Shown: in pieces, positions 8,501 to 17,322 of the stretch
Layout: each line of letters begins with the position of its first letter
Numbering within the stretch: the first letter of the stretch is position 1
Assembly: GCA_030040995.1 (NCBI GenBank)
Contig: JASHOS010000180.1
Coordinates: 1-41,353, forward strand
Direction: 5' to 3'
Length of the DNA: 41,353 nt
Origin: Terriglobia bacterium
Lineage (GTDB): Bacteria > Acidobacteriota > Terriglobia > UBA7540
Notes under the pieces: generated by a model
Told to the model about the DNA's origin: nothing
The model's database searches: none
Seen by the model: the letters and a program-made list of their open reading frames with translations, nothing else
Made by a program: the position numbers and the translations under genes

Positions 8501-10333
8501 ATAGTCCAACCATGCGCCAAAAGTCCGCTGCTGAGACAACAGATATTGGACAGCTTTTTGCACCTGAGGATTCGCCGGCGGGACCCCAGCTTTTACCAAA
8601 GCATAGACCGCTTCTGCGGTCATAAACTGCTGCCCAGATTTCGCCTTGTCCTCTGGGGCCACCGCAGTGACCAAGCGGCCGAGTGCCGGATTATAGCCGC
8701 CAGAATGCGCGTAAGCCGGCGTCCACCAGGTACCATCGTCATGCTGGCCGGCTAGAATCTTCCGAACGTTTTCCTCGATTTGCGGCCGGAATGCCGGATC
8801 GCGCATTTCGATCATGGCAATCGTCTGCTCACACAAGCCCTCCATATCCACGGGAGATGGGTGGAGAATCAGTGACTGAATCCTGTCGCGCGCCTCACGG
8901 TATTGCGGATTCCCGGTGCGCCGGTATAGCTGATTCAGGTCATAATAGGCGTCCCCGGCCACCTTATAGCGAGGTACGGGCCGGTTGCCATCAAACTCAT
9001 TGGGAGGAAGCTGATGGCGATTCTTATAAACTAGTTCCAGGTATCCTGCCGCGTCCGCTGGCCGGCTTGTGGGCCGGTGGCTTACATAATTTTCGTAGTA
9101 AAGAATCATGCGGGCCATGCGGCCGATGCCGTCCCCCGGGGCCAGATCAAACCGTAGCCAATCAACCCCAGGCAGTCCGTAGAAGGGTGCCATCGAGTTA
9201 TACAGCTTGTCCATCATGAATTTGAACTGGGGCACCATGTGGATGCTGTAACCGTTCTTCAGGGCTTCCAACGATCCACGCATCGGAAAGTGGCCCGCAT
9301 GACACGCGACGCACCGCTCCGTTTCATCGGTTACATTCTCGACACGCGTCCACCGCGATCCGCCTCGCGGTGTGTGCGCAAACCAGGAGTCTGACTCTGC
9401 AATGAGATAGTCCATCGCCGTCTGCACCGCTTGGTGAGGATCGTCGTAAGGAGGTACTCCGTAAACATATGTCCGCAGTTGGTAGGCCGGATGATTGGCT
9501 TTCACCTCTAAGTAATATTTTCCCGGACTCAGCACGCGGGTAATCAGCTTGGAATCAATCTCCGTTTGCATATCGTGCTTGATTTCTTCGGGATCTTTTC
9601 CCTCGGTGTACTCTTGAAGGCTGACGCCTGCCGCCGTCTGTACTGCCTTGAACAGCCGAAGATTCATGGGTACATCGCGGTCCAGCACGTCAATATCAAA
9701 CATCACCAGCTTTGGCCTCGGCCCATGAAATGTGAATGTGTACCAGTCGAGACCGTTCTTACCTTCCTGCGTGTTATCCAGATATTCGATCTGATCCGTT
9801 GACGCAAACACCGTGTGTCCCAGCCTCATTGGACGGGCGTCACCCTGGGTTGAATCTGGAAAGCCTCCGAAGGCTGTAAGATCTCCAGGATTCACCGGCA
9901 GCCGCTGCACCAGAACCTGGTACTGAGCCGGCGCACCCGCGCCAGTCAGCTTCACCGCCAGCGTGGCCGGTCCGCTTACTTCAGGCTGAACCATGCAATA
10001 GAAATCAGGATCACCAGGATGCAGGACCTTCTCAACTTCCTTTCCGCCTGGTAGTTCCAGTTTCGCGTCCAGCCGTGTCGTCAGAGACCATCTGCCGGGC
10101 GATACTCCAGAAACAAGGAGTTCGTAAATCGAGGAACGACGAAGGGAAAAAATGTTGTACCGGTGTGTTTCTCCGTTGCGGACCTCATCCTGCTGTTTTT
10201 GGCCTAAGTTATACTGGGTGTCCCCGCCGGGACGGCTAAGCCCTCCGCTTTTGCATATGACCATTCCAAGGGTAATTCCCACGATTCCTACAAAAAAGGC
10301 CGAAGAAAATAGCCTGGTAAAGAGATTTTTCAT
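5579..10333 (-). CDS. Giant exported multihaem cytochrome c with alpha-toroid and HEAT-like repeats
   Basis: The predicted protein has 1584 residues. Near the N-terminus is a hydrophobic export or anchor segment (residues about 6-28). A beta-rich region of some 300 residues follows. The first haem-binding motif is CVACH at 341-345. Residues about 400-660 look like an alpha/alpha toroid of the squalene-cyclase/prenyltransferase fold, with QHDDGTWW and QRTFGAWL repeats. From about 670 to 1260 there are many short alpha-helical HEAT-like repeats (for example RQSAAAALGKMA and VRRAAAWSLRQVL). Two more haem motifs lie in C-terminal cytochrome domains: CMDCH at 1329-1333 and CMSCH at 1468-1472. The start at 10333 is preferred because AGAGGTG lies just upstream. 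An in-frame ATG at 10369 lacks this. It is probably a periplasmic electron carrier or redox enzyme, with unknown substrate. No partner gene adjoins it. Confidence 0.85.
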   Translation of the reverse strand: MKNLFTRLFSSAFFVGIVGITLGMVICKSGGLSRPGGDTQYNLGQKQQDEVRNGETHRYNIFSLRRSSIYELLVSGVSPGRWSLTTRLDAKLELPGGKEVEKVLHPGDPDFYCMVQPEVSGPATLAVKLTGAGAPAQYQVLVQRLPVNPGDLTAFGGFPDSTQGDARPMRLGHTVFASTDQIEYLDNTQEGKNGLDWYTFTFHGPRPKLVMFDIDVLDRDVPMNLRLFKAVQTAAGVSLQEYTEGKDPEEIKHDMQTEIDSKLITRVLSPGKYYLEVKANHPAYQLRTYVYGVPPYDDPHQAVQTAMDYLIAESDSWFAHTPRGGSRWTRVENVTDETERCVACHAGHFPMRGSLEALKNGYSIHMVPQFKFMMDKLYNSMAPFYGLPGVDWLRFDLAPGDGIGRMARMILYYENYVSHRPTSRPADAAGYLELVYKNRHQLPPNEFDGNRPVPRYKVAGDAYYDLNQLYRRTGNPQYREARDRIQSLILHPSPVDMEGLCEQTIAMIEMRDPAFRPQIEENVRKILAGQHDDGTWWTPAYAHSGGYNPALGRLVTAVAPEDKAKSGQQFMTAEAVYALVKAGVPPANPQVQKAVQYLLSQQRTFGAWLDYRGGELFLTPFLESMWTVKALSTVCPEHNSAIEPDVRLRRFDPEQATFLETMNWLDRLWYVHDSAATREAIKLLRSPYVIERQSAAAALGKMAVDAGKTPEVATMQAPLVAALSDPSKLVRRAAAWSLRQVLNDGYQVPALLVAMHSPSDRTRMGATRVFAQYFYFAVPRTEYLQALIDRVNDPDVLVRIQATKALWRWCYRTPDLAWRGRIVDAVLSRMSQEPSPYEKLNLSEALYNILDENIGLMYTYWLPTLSSEKARLTAHQAQFRYEYFLASKISKALDQGDAEQKQAILQGLGDYFLRERIGNDLDFLTFYNPRAAELLVSPLLKLMRSSSPQVRMEAAKAAVIARNATDVRLKAALLEAVTDPSPMVRTVAAEAAPQLPTLANPTISVEAMAAPWLLKRAGPSSITGTAASRSPAKAPEVHRESQPVASVGDPPLAPPLSRSLTNQREPLPREPAATAPTVLNRNQASVILPILKTLLESRFPKARTTALDWLDRDPVTQTDAMARLILSVAGSENDPQVLASAVADFGWILQEEPSAFDVLASVARRKDAAIQEAVFELLKQDTFGRDPRTAELVTSILKQDPDDPETQQRILDLVEGPGAASRSRSGKITAHALQSNPTVLAWVAVIGRRGGPAEAIESSRILSSAFTDTSQGEILRQQTQERMEAELAKLPVLPRGRSHNSAVEPIDFSFFAARVQPILERERYGKTRCMDCHAVSANLSRNHLVRPLPSGQYTESAVWSNYASILSLVNFKDPEASYILRKPLAIEAGGTRVHTGGKYWTSKANPEYQTISAWIDGARLNSPTPSDRSQLSRIIPDPSSGLPSFKKFAAGVEPILDKKYGTAQDQSCMSCHSQVRESGKFHLIPPDGEGHYSQAKLYANYLSCVEFLDLRDIVKSPILLEPLNPQSAGFSVVHPGGALWLDRRDPDYRALAAWAQSAESADRQKSKRAEIPKEQSAHHSRKAG

Positions 10334-10885
10334 CCCGCACCTCTGAAGAAGAACACTCCTGCTAACCACTATGCTTTAAGATACGCCTCTTCGGGCGAGC
10401 ACGCGAGCCCTGATCAAAACTAAAGCTTCAGTGCGAACCGAACCTTTCGAGAACGTCGCGTGAAGTTGGGTGGATCCCCAGCGCTGATCGTTACATAAAC
10501 GGGAGAACTCATGCTCGCATGTGGATTGTTGAACTGTCCGGATCCCGTCGCAACTTAGAGAACGGAGGATCCAATGTTCTCAAGCGAGCGAAAAACTCCT
10601 TTCTTCGGCAAAGACCGGCGATTCCGGGCGGATCATGACGACTCGGAAGTAGTTGCAACGGGCTTTTGGGCATCGAATCTCCAGGCCCGATGACCTGTGA
10701 TCAACGACAAGGGAGGAGTCATCCGCCGAAGTGTCAGCAAAACTTCCGGATAAGCGAGGATTCGCTCAGGATGTAAAATTGAGGGTTGATTCCCCACAAA
10801 TTTCCAGCGCGCTAAGCAGCGCATGGTGGAGTCTTTCGATCGGACCATGGTGCCGGCTTCAGCCCGGGCAAACGTCGCCGCTAGT
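10334..10885. other. Intergenic region of about 550 bases between divergent genes
   Basis: It separates the minus-strand cytochrome gene from the plus-strand beta-helix gene. Apart from one small plus-strand frame with a good ribosome site (10574-10693), I see no conserved coding sequence and no clear repeat. The reading frame at 10633-10848 on the minus strand looks accidental. Confidence 0.4.
10574..10693 (+). CDS. Candidate small protein, 39 residues, unknown
   Basis: An ATG at 10574 follows GGAGG (10564-10568) at good spacing. The product begins MFSSERKTPFFGKDRRFRAD and is hydrophilic, with no membrane segment or known motif. The ribosome site and start codon lie inside a potential hairpin whose arms are GAGAAC (10558-10563) and GTTCTC (10576-10581). 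It may equally be a chance frame in untranslated DNA. I do not recognise it. Confidence 0.25.
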   Translation: MFSSERKTPFFGKDRRFRADHDDSEVVATGFWASNLQAR

Positions 10886-10915
10886 TTGACGCGTGTGATT
10901 TATCCCTGGTAGACT
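10886..10915 (+). promoter_or_regulatory. Promoter of the beta-helix gene, with strong ribosome site downstream
   Basis: TTGACG (10886-10891), 18 bases, then TAGACT (10910-10915), the same spacing and -10 hexamer as the tRNA promoter at 5171. The gene's AGGAGG lies at 10947-10952, six bases before the ATG at 10959, giving a leader of about 35 bases. Confidence 0.6.
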
Positions 10916-10958
10916 CCGCTGCAATGTCTTTCGACTTTCAAGCCTCAGGAGGTCTACT

Positions 10959-12320
10959 ATGCGACCGATATCCATCAAGTCGGCTTGGCTGTGGTCGGTG
11001 CTGCTTGTGGCTGCTTCGGTGCTGGGGGCATTGCTTTATTTGCGAGTTAGGAAGGAGGGCGGAGTGACCGTGACTGTCGGGCCCGCAAATGCGGACGTGA
11101 TAGGGACTGACGATATTGCCATCCAGAAGGCCATGGACCGCGTGGTGGCTGCCGGCGGTGGCACCGTGCTCATCAAGGCTGGCACCTACACCTTGGCCAA
11201 CTCAGTGCGCCTCAAGAGCCACATCACTCTGCGCGGCGAAGGCCCGACTAAGACAATCCTGCAAAAAACGGCGGGCGTCGAAAGCAAACTTAAGATTGAC
11301 GCGGACTATGGAGAGTTCAAGGCCACGGTGGAGGACGCCAGCGGGTTCAAGCCCGGCATGGGCGTCACGATCGTTGATAATAAAGAGCGCTACGGATGGA
11401 CGCCCAGCGTGCGCACCGTTGCGCGTGTTGAAGGTGACACACTTTACTTCGACCGTTTTTTGCACATGGACTACCACGTGGCAAATGACGGAAAAGTGTT
11501 CAATACCTTCCCCCTGCTGGCAGGTTACGAAGTGCATGACGTGAAGGTGGAAGACCTGACTGTGGACGGCCGCCGCGACAGCAGCGGCATTCTCGATGGC
11601 TGCCAGACGGGCGGCATCTACTTCTTCCATTCCACGCAGATGACCGTCCGCGGCTGCGTGGCTCGGAACTATCCCGGCGACGGCATCAGTTGCCAATTTG
11701 TCGAAGAGCCGGTTGTTGAAAACTGCGATTCTTATGACAACGCTTTTCTGGGAATTCATTTGGGGACGGGAGCGCTGCGTGGGCTTGTGCTAAACAACCG
11801 CGTTCACAACAACGGCGAGGACGGGCTCTACCTCTGCTGGCGCGTTCAGCATGCGCGTTACGAAGGCAATCAGTCCTGGGAAAACGGGCGCGATGGAATT
11901 TCTCTGGGACATAAGGATACTGACAACCAGTTCGTCAAAAACGTTGTCAGAGGAAACGCCCGCGCAGGCATCTTCGTGCGCGACGAAGATAAATCGAACG
12001 CCGCCGACGGCAATACTTTCGAATACAACACGATTGAAGATAATGGACGCCCCGGCTCGCCCGGTGAAGGCATTCACATCGCCGGCGCAACCGAACACCT
12101 GACCTTCGTCAATAACGTCATCCGCGCAACCGATACTGCCGCAAAAAGCGCGCAGGCCGTCGGAGTATACGTTGGACCCCATACGGACTTCATCACGTTC
12201 CAGCACAACCTCATTACGGGCAGTATGGACGAAGCCCTGGTGAATAAGTCCAATGGAGGGCACAACGATCTCGTGCTCGGCCAGCAAATTGAAGCCGGCC
12301 TTCATCGGAAGACGCCGTGA
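10959..12320 (+). CDS. Membrane-anchored right-handed parallel beta-helix protein
   Basis: The 453-residue protein has an N-terminal membrane segment (about residues 8-28), then a chain of short beta-helix coils. The first part, with AIQKAMDRVVAAGGGTVLIKAGTY split over two strands and the SHITLRGEG turn, is the usual beginning of pectate-lyase-like and glycosidase-like beta-helices. Later coils repeat patterns such as NRVHNNGEDGLYL, NQSWENGRDGISLG, NVVRGNARAGIFV and NTIEDNG, ending near residue 430. Proteins of this fold bind or cleave polysaccharides (polygalacturonases, C5-epimerases, NosD/CASH). I see no catalytic triad that selects one activity. It precedes a GH20 gene in the same direction by 173 bases, consistent with a polysaccharide-related role outside the cytoplasm. 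Confidence 0.82.
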   Translation: MRPISIKSAWLWSVLLVAASVLGALLYLRVRKEGGVTVTVGPANADVIGTDDIAIQKAMDRVVAAGGGTVLIKAGTYTLANSVRLKSHITLRGEGPTKTILQKTAGVESKLKIDADYGEFKATVEDASGFKPGMGVTIVDNKERYGWTPSVRTVARVEGDTLYFDRFLHMDYHVANDGKVFNTFPLLAGYEVHDVKVEDLTVDGRRDSSGILDGCQTGGIYFFHSTQMTVRGCVARNYPGDGISCQFVEEPVVENCDSYDNAFLGIHLGTGALRGLVLNNRVHNNGEDGLYLCWRVQHARYEGNQSWENGRDGISLGHKDTDNQFVKNVVRGNARAGIFVRDEDKSNAADGNTFEYNTIEDNGRPGSPGEGIHIAGATEHLTFVNNVIRATDTAAKSAQAVGVYVGPHTDFITFQHNLITGSMDEALVNKSNGGHNDLVLGQQIEAGLHRKTP

Positions 12321-12493
12321 GGGAAAGGGAGCTGAACCTGATCAGTTCGAGAGCAGACGTGATTTCACCTTGTCTTGCGCCCGCGGCGACGAGGGAAGAT
12401 GTCGATTGAACAAATCTTCTTTCCTTTTGCCGCAAAAAGCGGTATTTTTCAAACTCTCTTCCGTGCTTTGAGTCTTACTCGACCGTTCTTTGG

Positions 12494-14542
12494 ATGGGCA
12501 TGAAGCGACTGCCAAAACTCCCTACGATGACGATCCTTCCCTTACTGTTGACTCTGGTCGGCGGTTCGGCTGTTCACAGCCAGACCGATGCCTTGATGCC
12601 GAAACCCGCCAGCGTCCGGGCAAGCGAAGGCCGGCTGGCGATCACTGGATCGTTCCGCGTCGCGTTGACCGGGTATCAGGAACCGCGCCTCGATCGCGCC
12701 GCGCGCCGGTTCGTCAACCAGCTTTCGCAATTCACCGGCATACCGTATCTCGATCGCATGATGACGGATACCTCCGCCGCCACGTTGGTCGTGCACTGCG
12801 AGCACGCCGGCGAGCCGGTTCAAGCTGTGGGCGAGGATGAGTCCTACACGCTGGATGTGACGCCGCAGCAGGCGCAGTTGAACGCCCCGGAGCCGCTGGG
12901 AATCCTGCGCGGCCTCGAGACCTTTCTGCAGCTTGTCCATGAAGACCGCGAGGGCTTCGCGGTGAGTGTGGTCCGGATTGAGGATCGTCCGCGCTTCCCG
13001 TGGCGCGGCCTGATGTTGGACGCGGCGCGGCACTGGATGCCGCTCTCCGTGGTCTATCGCACCTTGGACGGCATGGCCGCCGTGAAGCTGAACGTCTTCC
13101 ACTGGCACCTTTCTGACAACCAGGGATTTCGCGTCGAGAGCAAGCTGTTTCCGAAGCTGCAAGAAATGGGCTCTGACGGCGAGTACTACACGCAGGAACA
13201 AGTGAAGGAAGTCATCGCCTACGCGCGCGACCGCGGCATCCGCGTGGTGCCTGAGTTCGATATGCCAGGCCACTCGACGGCCTGGTTCGTGGGTTATCCC
13301 GATCTTGCGAGCGGACCGGGTCCATACCAGATCGAGCGCGACTGGGGCATCTTCGATCCGGCCATGGACCCGACGCGTGAATCAACCTACCAGTTCCTCG
13401 ACGCCTTCATCGGTGAAATGGCGGCGCTCTTCCCTGACGCCTACTTCCATATCGGCGGCGATGAGGTGAACGGCAAGCAATGGGATGCGAACCCGCGCAT
13501 TCGTGCCTTCATGCAGGACCATGGCCTGAAGTCCAACGCCGATCTCCAGGCTTACTTCAACGCGCGCGTGCTGGCGCTCGTTCAAAAGCACGGGAAGAAA
13601 ATGCTCGGATGGGATGAGGTGTTTCATCCCGGCCTGCCGAAGAACATCGTGATTCAGTCGTGGCGCGGTTCCGAGACCCTTGCCGCCACCGCGCGCGCGG
13701 GATATATGAGCATCCTCTCGAACGGCTACTATCTCGACCTCATGCAGCCCGCCTCGCAACTCTACAGCGTCGACCCGCTGGGCGGCGCCGCTGCCAGCCT
13801 GACGCCGGAGGAGAAAGCCCGCATTCTCGGCGGCGAGGCGTGCATGTGGTCGGAATTTGTGACTTCGGAGGACGTGGATTCGCGTATGTGGCCGCGCACC
13901 GCCGCGATCGCCGAACGATTATGGTCGCCGGAAGACGTGACTGATGTGAAGGACATGTACCGGCGGCTGGCGATCGAAAGCCGGCGGCTGGATTTCCTTG
14001 GCTTGCAGCATCGCATCGGCCCGGCGCTGATGTGTGAACGGCTGACCGGCCTTGAGCCCGCCGGAACGCTCGCGACGCTCGACGCATTGCTTGAACCCGT
14101 CAAGGGTTATGCGCGGGAGCGAGCGCGGCATTACAATCGCCTGACGCCACTCAATCGGCTCGTGGATGCGACGCCGCCGGAAAGCAATGTAGCACGGAAG
14201 TTCGCAGAGTTGGTCGACGACTGGAACGCTCACCAGGAAGAAATCCGCCAGTGGCTCGCGAAGTGGCAGAGCAATCAGGCTCGGCTCGCCCCGCTCCTCG
14301 ATCGCAGCGCGCTGTTGCAGGAGGATATTCCGCTGGCCAATGAAGTTTCCGCGCTCGCCGCCGCCGGCCTCGGGGCGATGGATTACCTCAAGAGCGGCAA
14401 GCCGGCGCCGCAGGAATGGGTTGCGCAGCAGCACACCATGCTCGACCAGGCCGCCAAGCCGGTCGCGGAATTGACCATCGCGATTCAGCCCGCCGTACGG
14501 AAGCTCGTGGATGCGGCCGCCCAGACGCGCGGCGCTCCCTGA
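12494..14542 (+). CDS. Exported GH20 beta-N-acetylhexosaminidase
   Basis: The enzyme (682 aa) should remove terminal beta-linked N-acetylglucosamine or N-acetylgalactosamine by substrate-assisted catalysis. A signal peptide ends near AVHSQ (about residue 30). Residues about 35-150 match the GH20b N-terminal domain. The TIM-barrel follows, with RGLMLDAARHWMP, the HWHLSDNQGFR strand near residue 203, and the catalytic Asp323-Glu324 pair in HIGGDEV. Further marks are MLGWDEVF and the GGEACMWSE strand. The last 170 or so residues are a helical extension. The ATG at 12494 is used. An ATG at 12500 is equally possible, because the ribosome site is weak. It may process chitin or peptidoglycan fragments. 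Confidence 0.94.
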   Translation: MGMKRLPKLPTMTILPLLLTLVGGSAVHSQTDALMPKPASVRASEGRLAITGSFRVALTGYQEPRLDRAARRFVNQLSQFTGIPYLDRMMTDTSAATLVVHCEHAGEPVQAVGEDESYTLDVTPQQAQLNAPEPLGILRGLETFLQLVHEDREGFAVSVVRIEDRPRFPWRGLMLDAARHWMPLSVVYRTLDGMAAVKLNVFHWHLSDNQGFRVESKLFPKLQEMGSDGEYYTQEQVKEVIAYARDRGIRVVPEFDMPGHSTAWFVGYPDLASGPGPYQIERDWGIFDPAMDPTRESTYQFLDAFIGEMAALFPDAYFHIGGDEVNGKQWDANPRIRAFMQDHGLKSNADLQAYFNARVLALVQKHGKKMLGWDEVFHPGLPKNIVIQSWRGSETLAATARAGYMSILSNGYYLDLMQPASQLYSVDPLGGAAASLTPEEKARILGGEACMWSEFVTSEDVDSRMWPRTAAIAERLWSPEDVTDVKDMYRRLAIESRRLDFLGLQHRIGPALMCERLTGLEPAGTLATLDALLEPVKGYARERARHYNRLTPLNRLVDATPPESNVARKFAELVDDWNAHQEEIRQWLAKWQSNQARLAPLLDRSALLQEDIPLANEVSALAAAGLGAMDYLKSGKPAPQEWVAQQHTMLDQAAKPVAELTIAIQPAVRKLVDAAAQTRGAP

Positions 14543-14585
14543 CGATCAAAGGAGTTTCTGTGCAGGCAGCGCGCGCTGTCAATGA

Positions 14586-16781
14586 TCACGTGAAGGCGAT
14601 CACCTCGTAGTCTCTCACTGCCGGGACCTCGATCTGAACACCTCTTTCTCGTTGTTCGAAAGGAAGGTCACGACCTGCTCGGAGAGTGCGCACCCGCGAG
14701 ACCTTCTTCCCGGCGGGCGGGGCAAATTGCACGCGTAATGGGCCGATGGGATAAAACTCGCGAATGAACGGACGCGTAGCGTTCGGATTGGTGTAATTCA
14801 AAATGTGGAGCGCGAAACCTGGTTCAGTCTCCCAGGCAAAGATCTCCATTAATCCTTTGCCGGTGACCTTAACTGGAGCGGCATTCTGTCGCATTAGCCA
14901 CTCGACGGAATTCGAAATGAGCTGGATAAGATCTGGGCTCCCGGATCGCCATGCGGTACGGCAGACGTCGCCAGGCAGATACACCACGCGGGAGTTGCCA
15001 AGCTCTCGAAATACGGCAGCGGGCTCTTGGGTCCGTGGCTTGCGCGGATAGACCATCTCGGGTGGGAACACCGGGTAATACGGGATCACACTAAGATCAA
15101 GTGTTCCGGGTTCGATGTGGCCGACTGAAACGCGGAATTCCGGTCCAGGCAGAATCCGAGTTTCACCAAATCCCTCCAGGATGGGATGGGGACGATCCAT
15201 ATGGATATAGCTGTTTTGGAAGGGTCCGATCACGTCACCAGCGACGTGCACTCCAAACAGATCGGCAAGCCCAAAGTCTTCGCGCTCGGTTCCCCATTCG
15301 TCGTAGCGTGACGTTTCGAAGGAAGCGAAAATGGACCCTCCCGACGCCACGTATTCGCGAATCGCCTGGCACTCGCTGTCCCGCAGGTAAGCGGCGTTCG
15401 GAAGGAGGAGCACGTCATAAGGCCTGAGCCTTTCAGGGGTAAGATTTTCCTGGTGGATGAAATCAAACAAAAAGCGGCCTTCGAGCAGCGCATAATAAAG
15501 CCCTTCGATATATTCCACCGGATCGATGACCATGTTATTCAGCCGCCGATCGTGCTTGCCCTCAGATCGATAAAAGGCGATGGTGCTTTGCGGATAGAGA
15601 ACTGCGATTTTGGAGAGCGACCGACGGTTGCGAAAATGCGGTTCGTTCTGGGCGAGCCAGTCGAAAAAAAGGCGGCCAGGTTCGCGCCATCGATTATCTT
15701 GGGGAGAGCCGCCCAGCCAGTGATACCACGGCACCATGCCGCTGGCCACTACCTGAGCCATCCAGAGCGTTGCTTCAGCAGCAGGCTTGCTCGAGTGGCG
15801 CCATACCGGCTGGCTGTCGCTATATGCACCGATCACATTTGTGATTGTGCGGCCGTCCATCACAGATTGAGCCACGCGGCCTTGCTCGGCGCATGACCAA
15901 ATGGGCGTATTTTCGGATCGGCCTTGGTGATCGGCATTGAACCATGCCGCCACCTCGCCGAGACGCTTCACGTCCTTCACTGTTCGAAGCGCGCCGCCCA
16001 AATTGCCCACGTATACTGAATCGCGATTTTTCTCCCGGGCAATCTCATTCCAGCTCTTCCAGATCTCGGCGATCCGCTCCATGTAAACGGCGTAATATTT
16101 GCGGTACACGGGACTTTGTGCATCAGTCGACTCAGGGGGGACGCCTCCGATCTGATCCTGGTAAATCTTCCGGCAGGTGGGGCAGTAACAAATCTCCAGT
16201 GCTCCCGTGCCGGGCCATCCGTTCGTGAAAAAGCCGTCGGGCGCGTAACGCTGATTGATTTCCCTGTAAATGGCCGGCATCTGCTCTGTGAAGTAGGTGC
16301 TGAACATGCAGGTTTTGAACAGCCACGGACATTCCGCCGCCCGCCGGACTGACCCATCGCGGTTACACTCAAACCATTCCGGATGCGCATCCAGCGCTTC
16401 TTGGTAGGCGTAGTTGCAATCCATTCGAGCAACCACGCGGATGTCCCGCTTGCGGGCCGCCGCCACCATCTCTCCGAAAAGATCCCGTGAACCAAGAAAC
16501 TCGCTCCGGTGCTGATAGCGAACCTCGGTCGGATAGAACGCCACAATCCCGCCTCCGTTAAGCAGCACGGCATCGACTTTCAACGAAGCCCAGTAATCCA
16601 TCCAGGCGTTCGGGTCCATCGTGAGTGGATCGGTCTCATTGAAATTGATCTGGCCGCATCGTCGCATGATAGAGTACCAAGGCTTGGGCGTATTGGATGT
16701 CTCGGCTAACATTCCTGGAGCCGACGTCACAACCAACGAGCCCACTGAAGCCGCCATGAATTCACGTCGTGTCATTGGCAT
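14586..16781 (-). CDS. Tat-exported glycoside-hydrolase-like protein (GHL6/GH42-trimerisation type)
   Basis: Near the start is a twin-arginine signal (MTRREFMAASVGSLVVTSA). Residues about 40-400 form a putative TIM barrel with the pattern of hypothetical glycosyl hydrolase 6 proteins: NAWMDYWASLKVDAVLLNGGG split over an early strand, IRVVARMDCNYA, the ICYCPTCRK zinc-like cysteines, and GMVPWYHWLGG. Residues about 400-620 resemble the beta-galactosidase trimerisation (class-I glutamine-amidotransferase-like) domain, seen as YDVLLLPNAAYLRDSECQAI in pieces. The start is drawn at ATG 16781. A GTG at 16784 and ATG at 16775 are alternatives, and AGAGGAG upstream serves all three. The family resembles fucosidase- or galactosidase-like enzymes, but the substrate is unknown. 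It is convergent with the GH20 gene. Confidence 0.8.
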   Translation of the reverse strand: MPMTRREFMAASVGSLVVTSAPGMLAETSNTPKPWYSIMRRCGQINFNETDPLTMDPNAWMDYWASLKVDAVLLNGGGIVAFYPTEVRYQHRSEFLGSRDLFGEMVAAARKRDIRVVARMDCNYAYQEALDAHPEWFECNRDGSVRRAAECPWLFKTCMFSTYFTEQMPAIYREINQRYAPDGFFTNGWPGTGALEICYCPTCRKIYQDQIGGVPPESTDAQSPVYRKYYAVYMERIAEIWKSWNEIAREKNRDSVYVGNLGGALRTVKDVKRLGEVAAWFNADHQGRSENTPIWSCAEQGRVAQSVMDGRTITNVIGAYSDSQPVWRHSSKPAAEATLWMAQVVASGMVPWYHWLGGSPQDNRWREPGRLFFDWLAQNEPHFRNRRSLSKIAVLYPQSTIAFYRSEGKHDRRLNNMVIDPVEYIEGLYYALLEGRFLFDFIHQENLTPERLRPYDVLLLPNAAYLRDSECQAIREYVASGGSIFASFETSRYDEWGTEREDFGLADLFGVHVAGDVIGPFQNSYIHMDRPHPILEGFGETRILPGPEFRVSVGHIEPGTLDLSVIPYYPVFPPEMVYPRKPRTQEPAAVFRELGNSRVVYLPGDVCRTAWRSGSPDLIQLISNSVEWLMRQNAAPVKVTGKGLMEIFAWETEPGFALHILNYTNPNATRPFIREFYPIGPLRVQFAPPAGKKVSRVRTLRAGRDLPFEQRERGVQIEVPAVRDYEVIAFT

Positions 16782-16884
16782 CACAAAAGTTTCTCCTCTG
16801 CCAACGGTCCGGAAAACTGCACTCACCGTTTGGGCAGAACAAGCAGTGAGCCTCTATTATGCACAATCTGGTGTGAGGTACATC

Positions 16885-17322
16885 ATGCGCCAATGCGGAT
16901 TTGGACTGCTGGTCACGCTGGTTATTCTACCGCCGATCCTGTTTTCTCAAGATACGAAGTATCCTCCCGAGGAACAGCAGATCCCCGGGCCTTTAAATGC
17001 GACGCAAGCAACTGGCGACTGCTGCGCACGCGGCGGGGAGCGGCCGATATCGGTAGATGAACCGGTTGGGGTCCGATATACAATCACAAACAATGCGCAG
17101 TCGCGGGCGGAATACGTCATCAGTCCGGGTTGGAACAACCGGATGGGAAAGATCTGTCCCCAAGGGGCCCAAAATGGAAGAGTTGGTGGCGAAGATTAAG
17201 AGGAGCGTATTTCTATTCCGTTGGAGTGTGCCCGTCTGGATTATCCAACCGGCTATGGTGGTACGCTCCGGTGTACGGAATTACCTCTGCTCGCCAAAGG
17301 TTCGGGCGGGAGCCCGCTTGTT
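16885..17322 (+). pseudogene. Decayed remnant of an exported protein gene
   Basis: A good start (ATG 16885 after GTGAGGT) begins a clear signal peptide (MRQCGFGLLVTLVILPPILF) and then SQDTKYPPEEQQIPGP, which resembles the mature N-terminus of large acidobacterial secreted proteins. A second piece, ISVDEPVGVRYTITN, looks like the first strands of an Ig-like domain, but the frame stops at 17199 after 104 residues. Other frames downstream carry short plausible pieces (NRLWWYAPVYG at about 17240-17270) without continuity. Together these suggest a deletion plus frameshifts rather than an intact gene. An alternative is a genuine 104-residue secreted protein ending at 17199. Confidence 0.45.

Noticed and set aside
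5579-10369. Longer cytochrome start at 10369
   Set aside because: The extra 12 residues have no ribosome site, while ATG 10333 has AGAGGTG and begins a typical export segment.
10633-10848. Minus-strand frame of 71 residues between divergent genes
   Set aside because: No ribosome site and no recognisable family. The region is probably untranslated leader.
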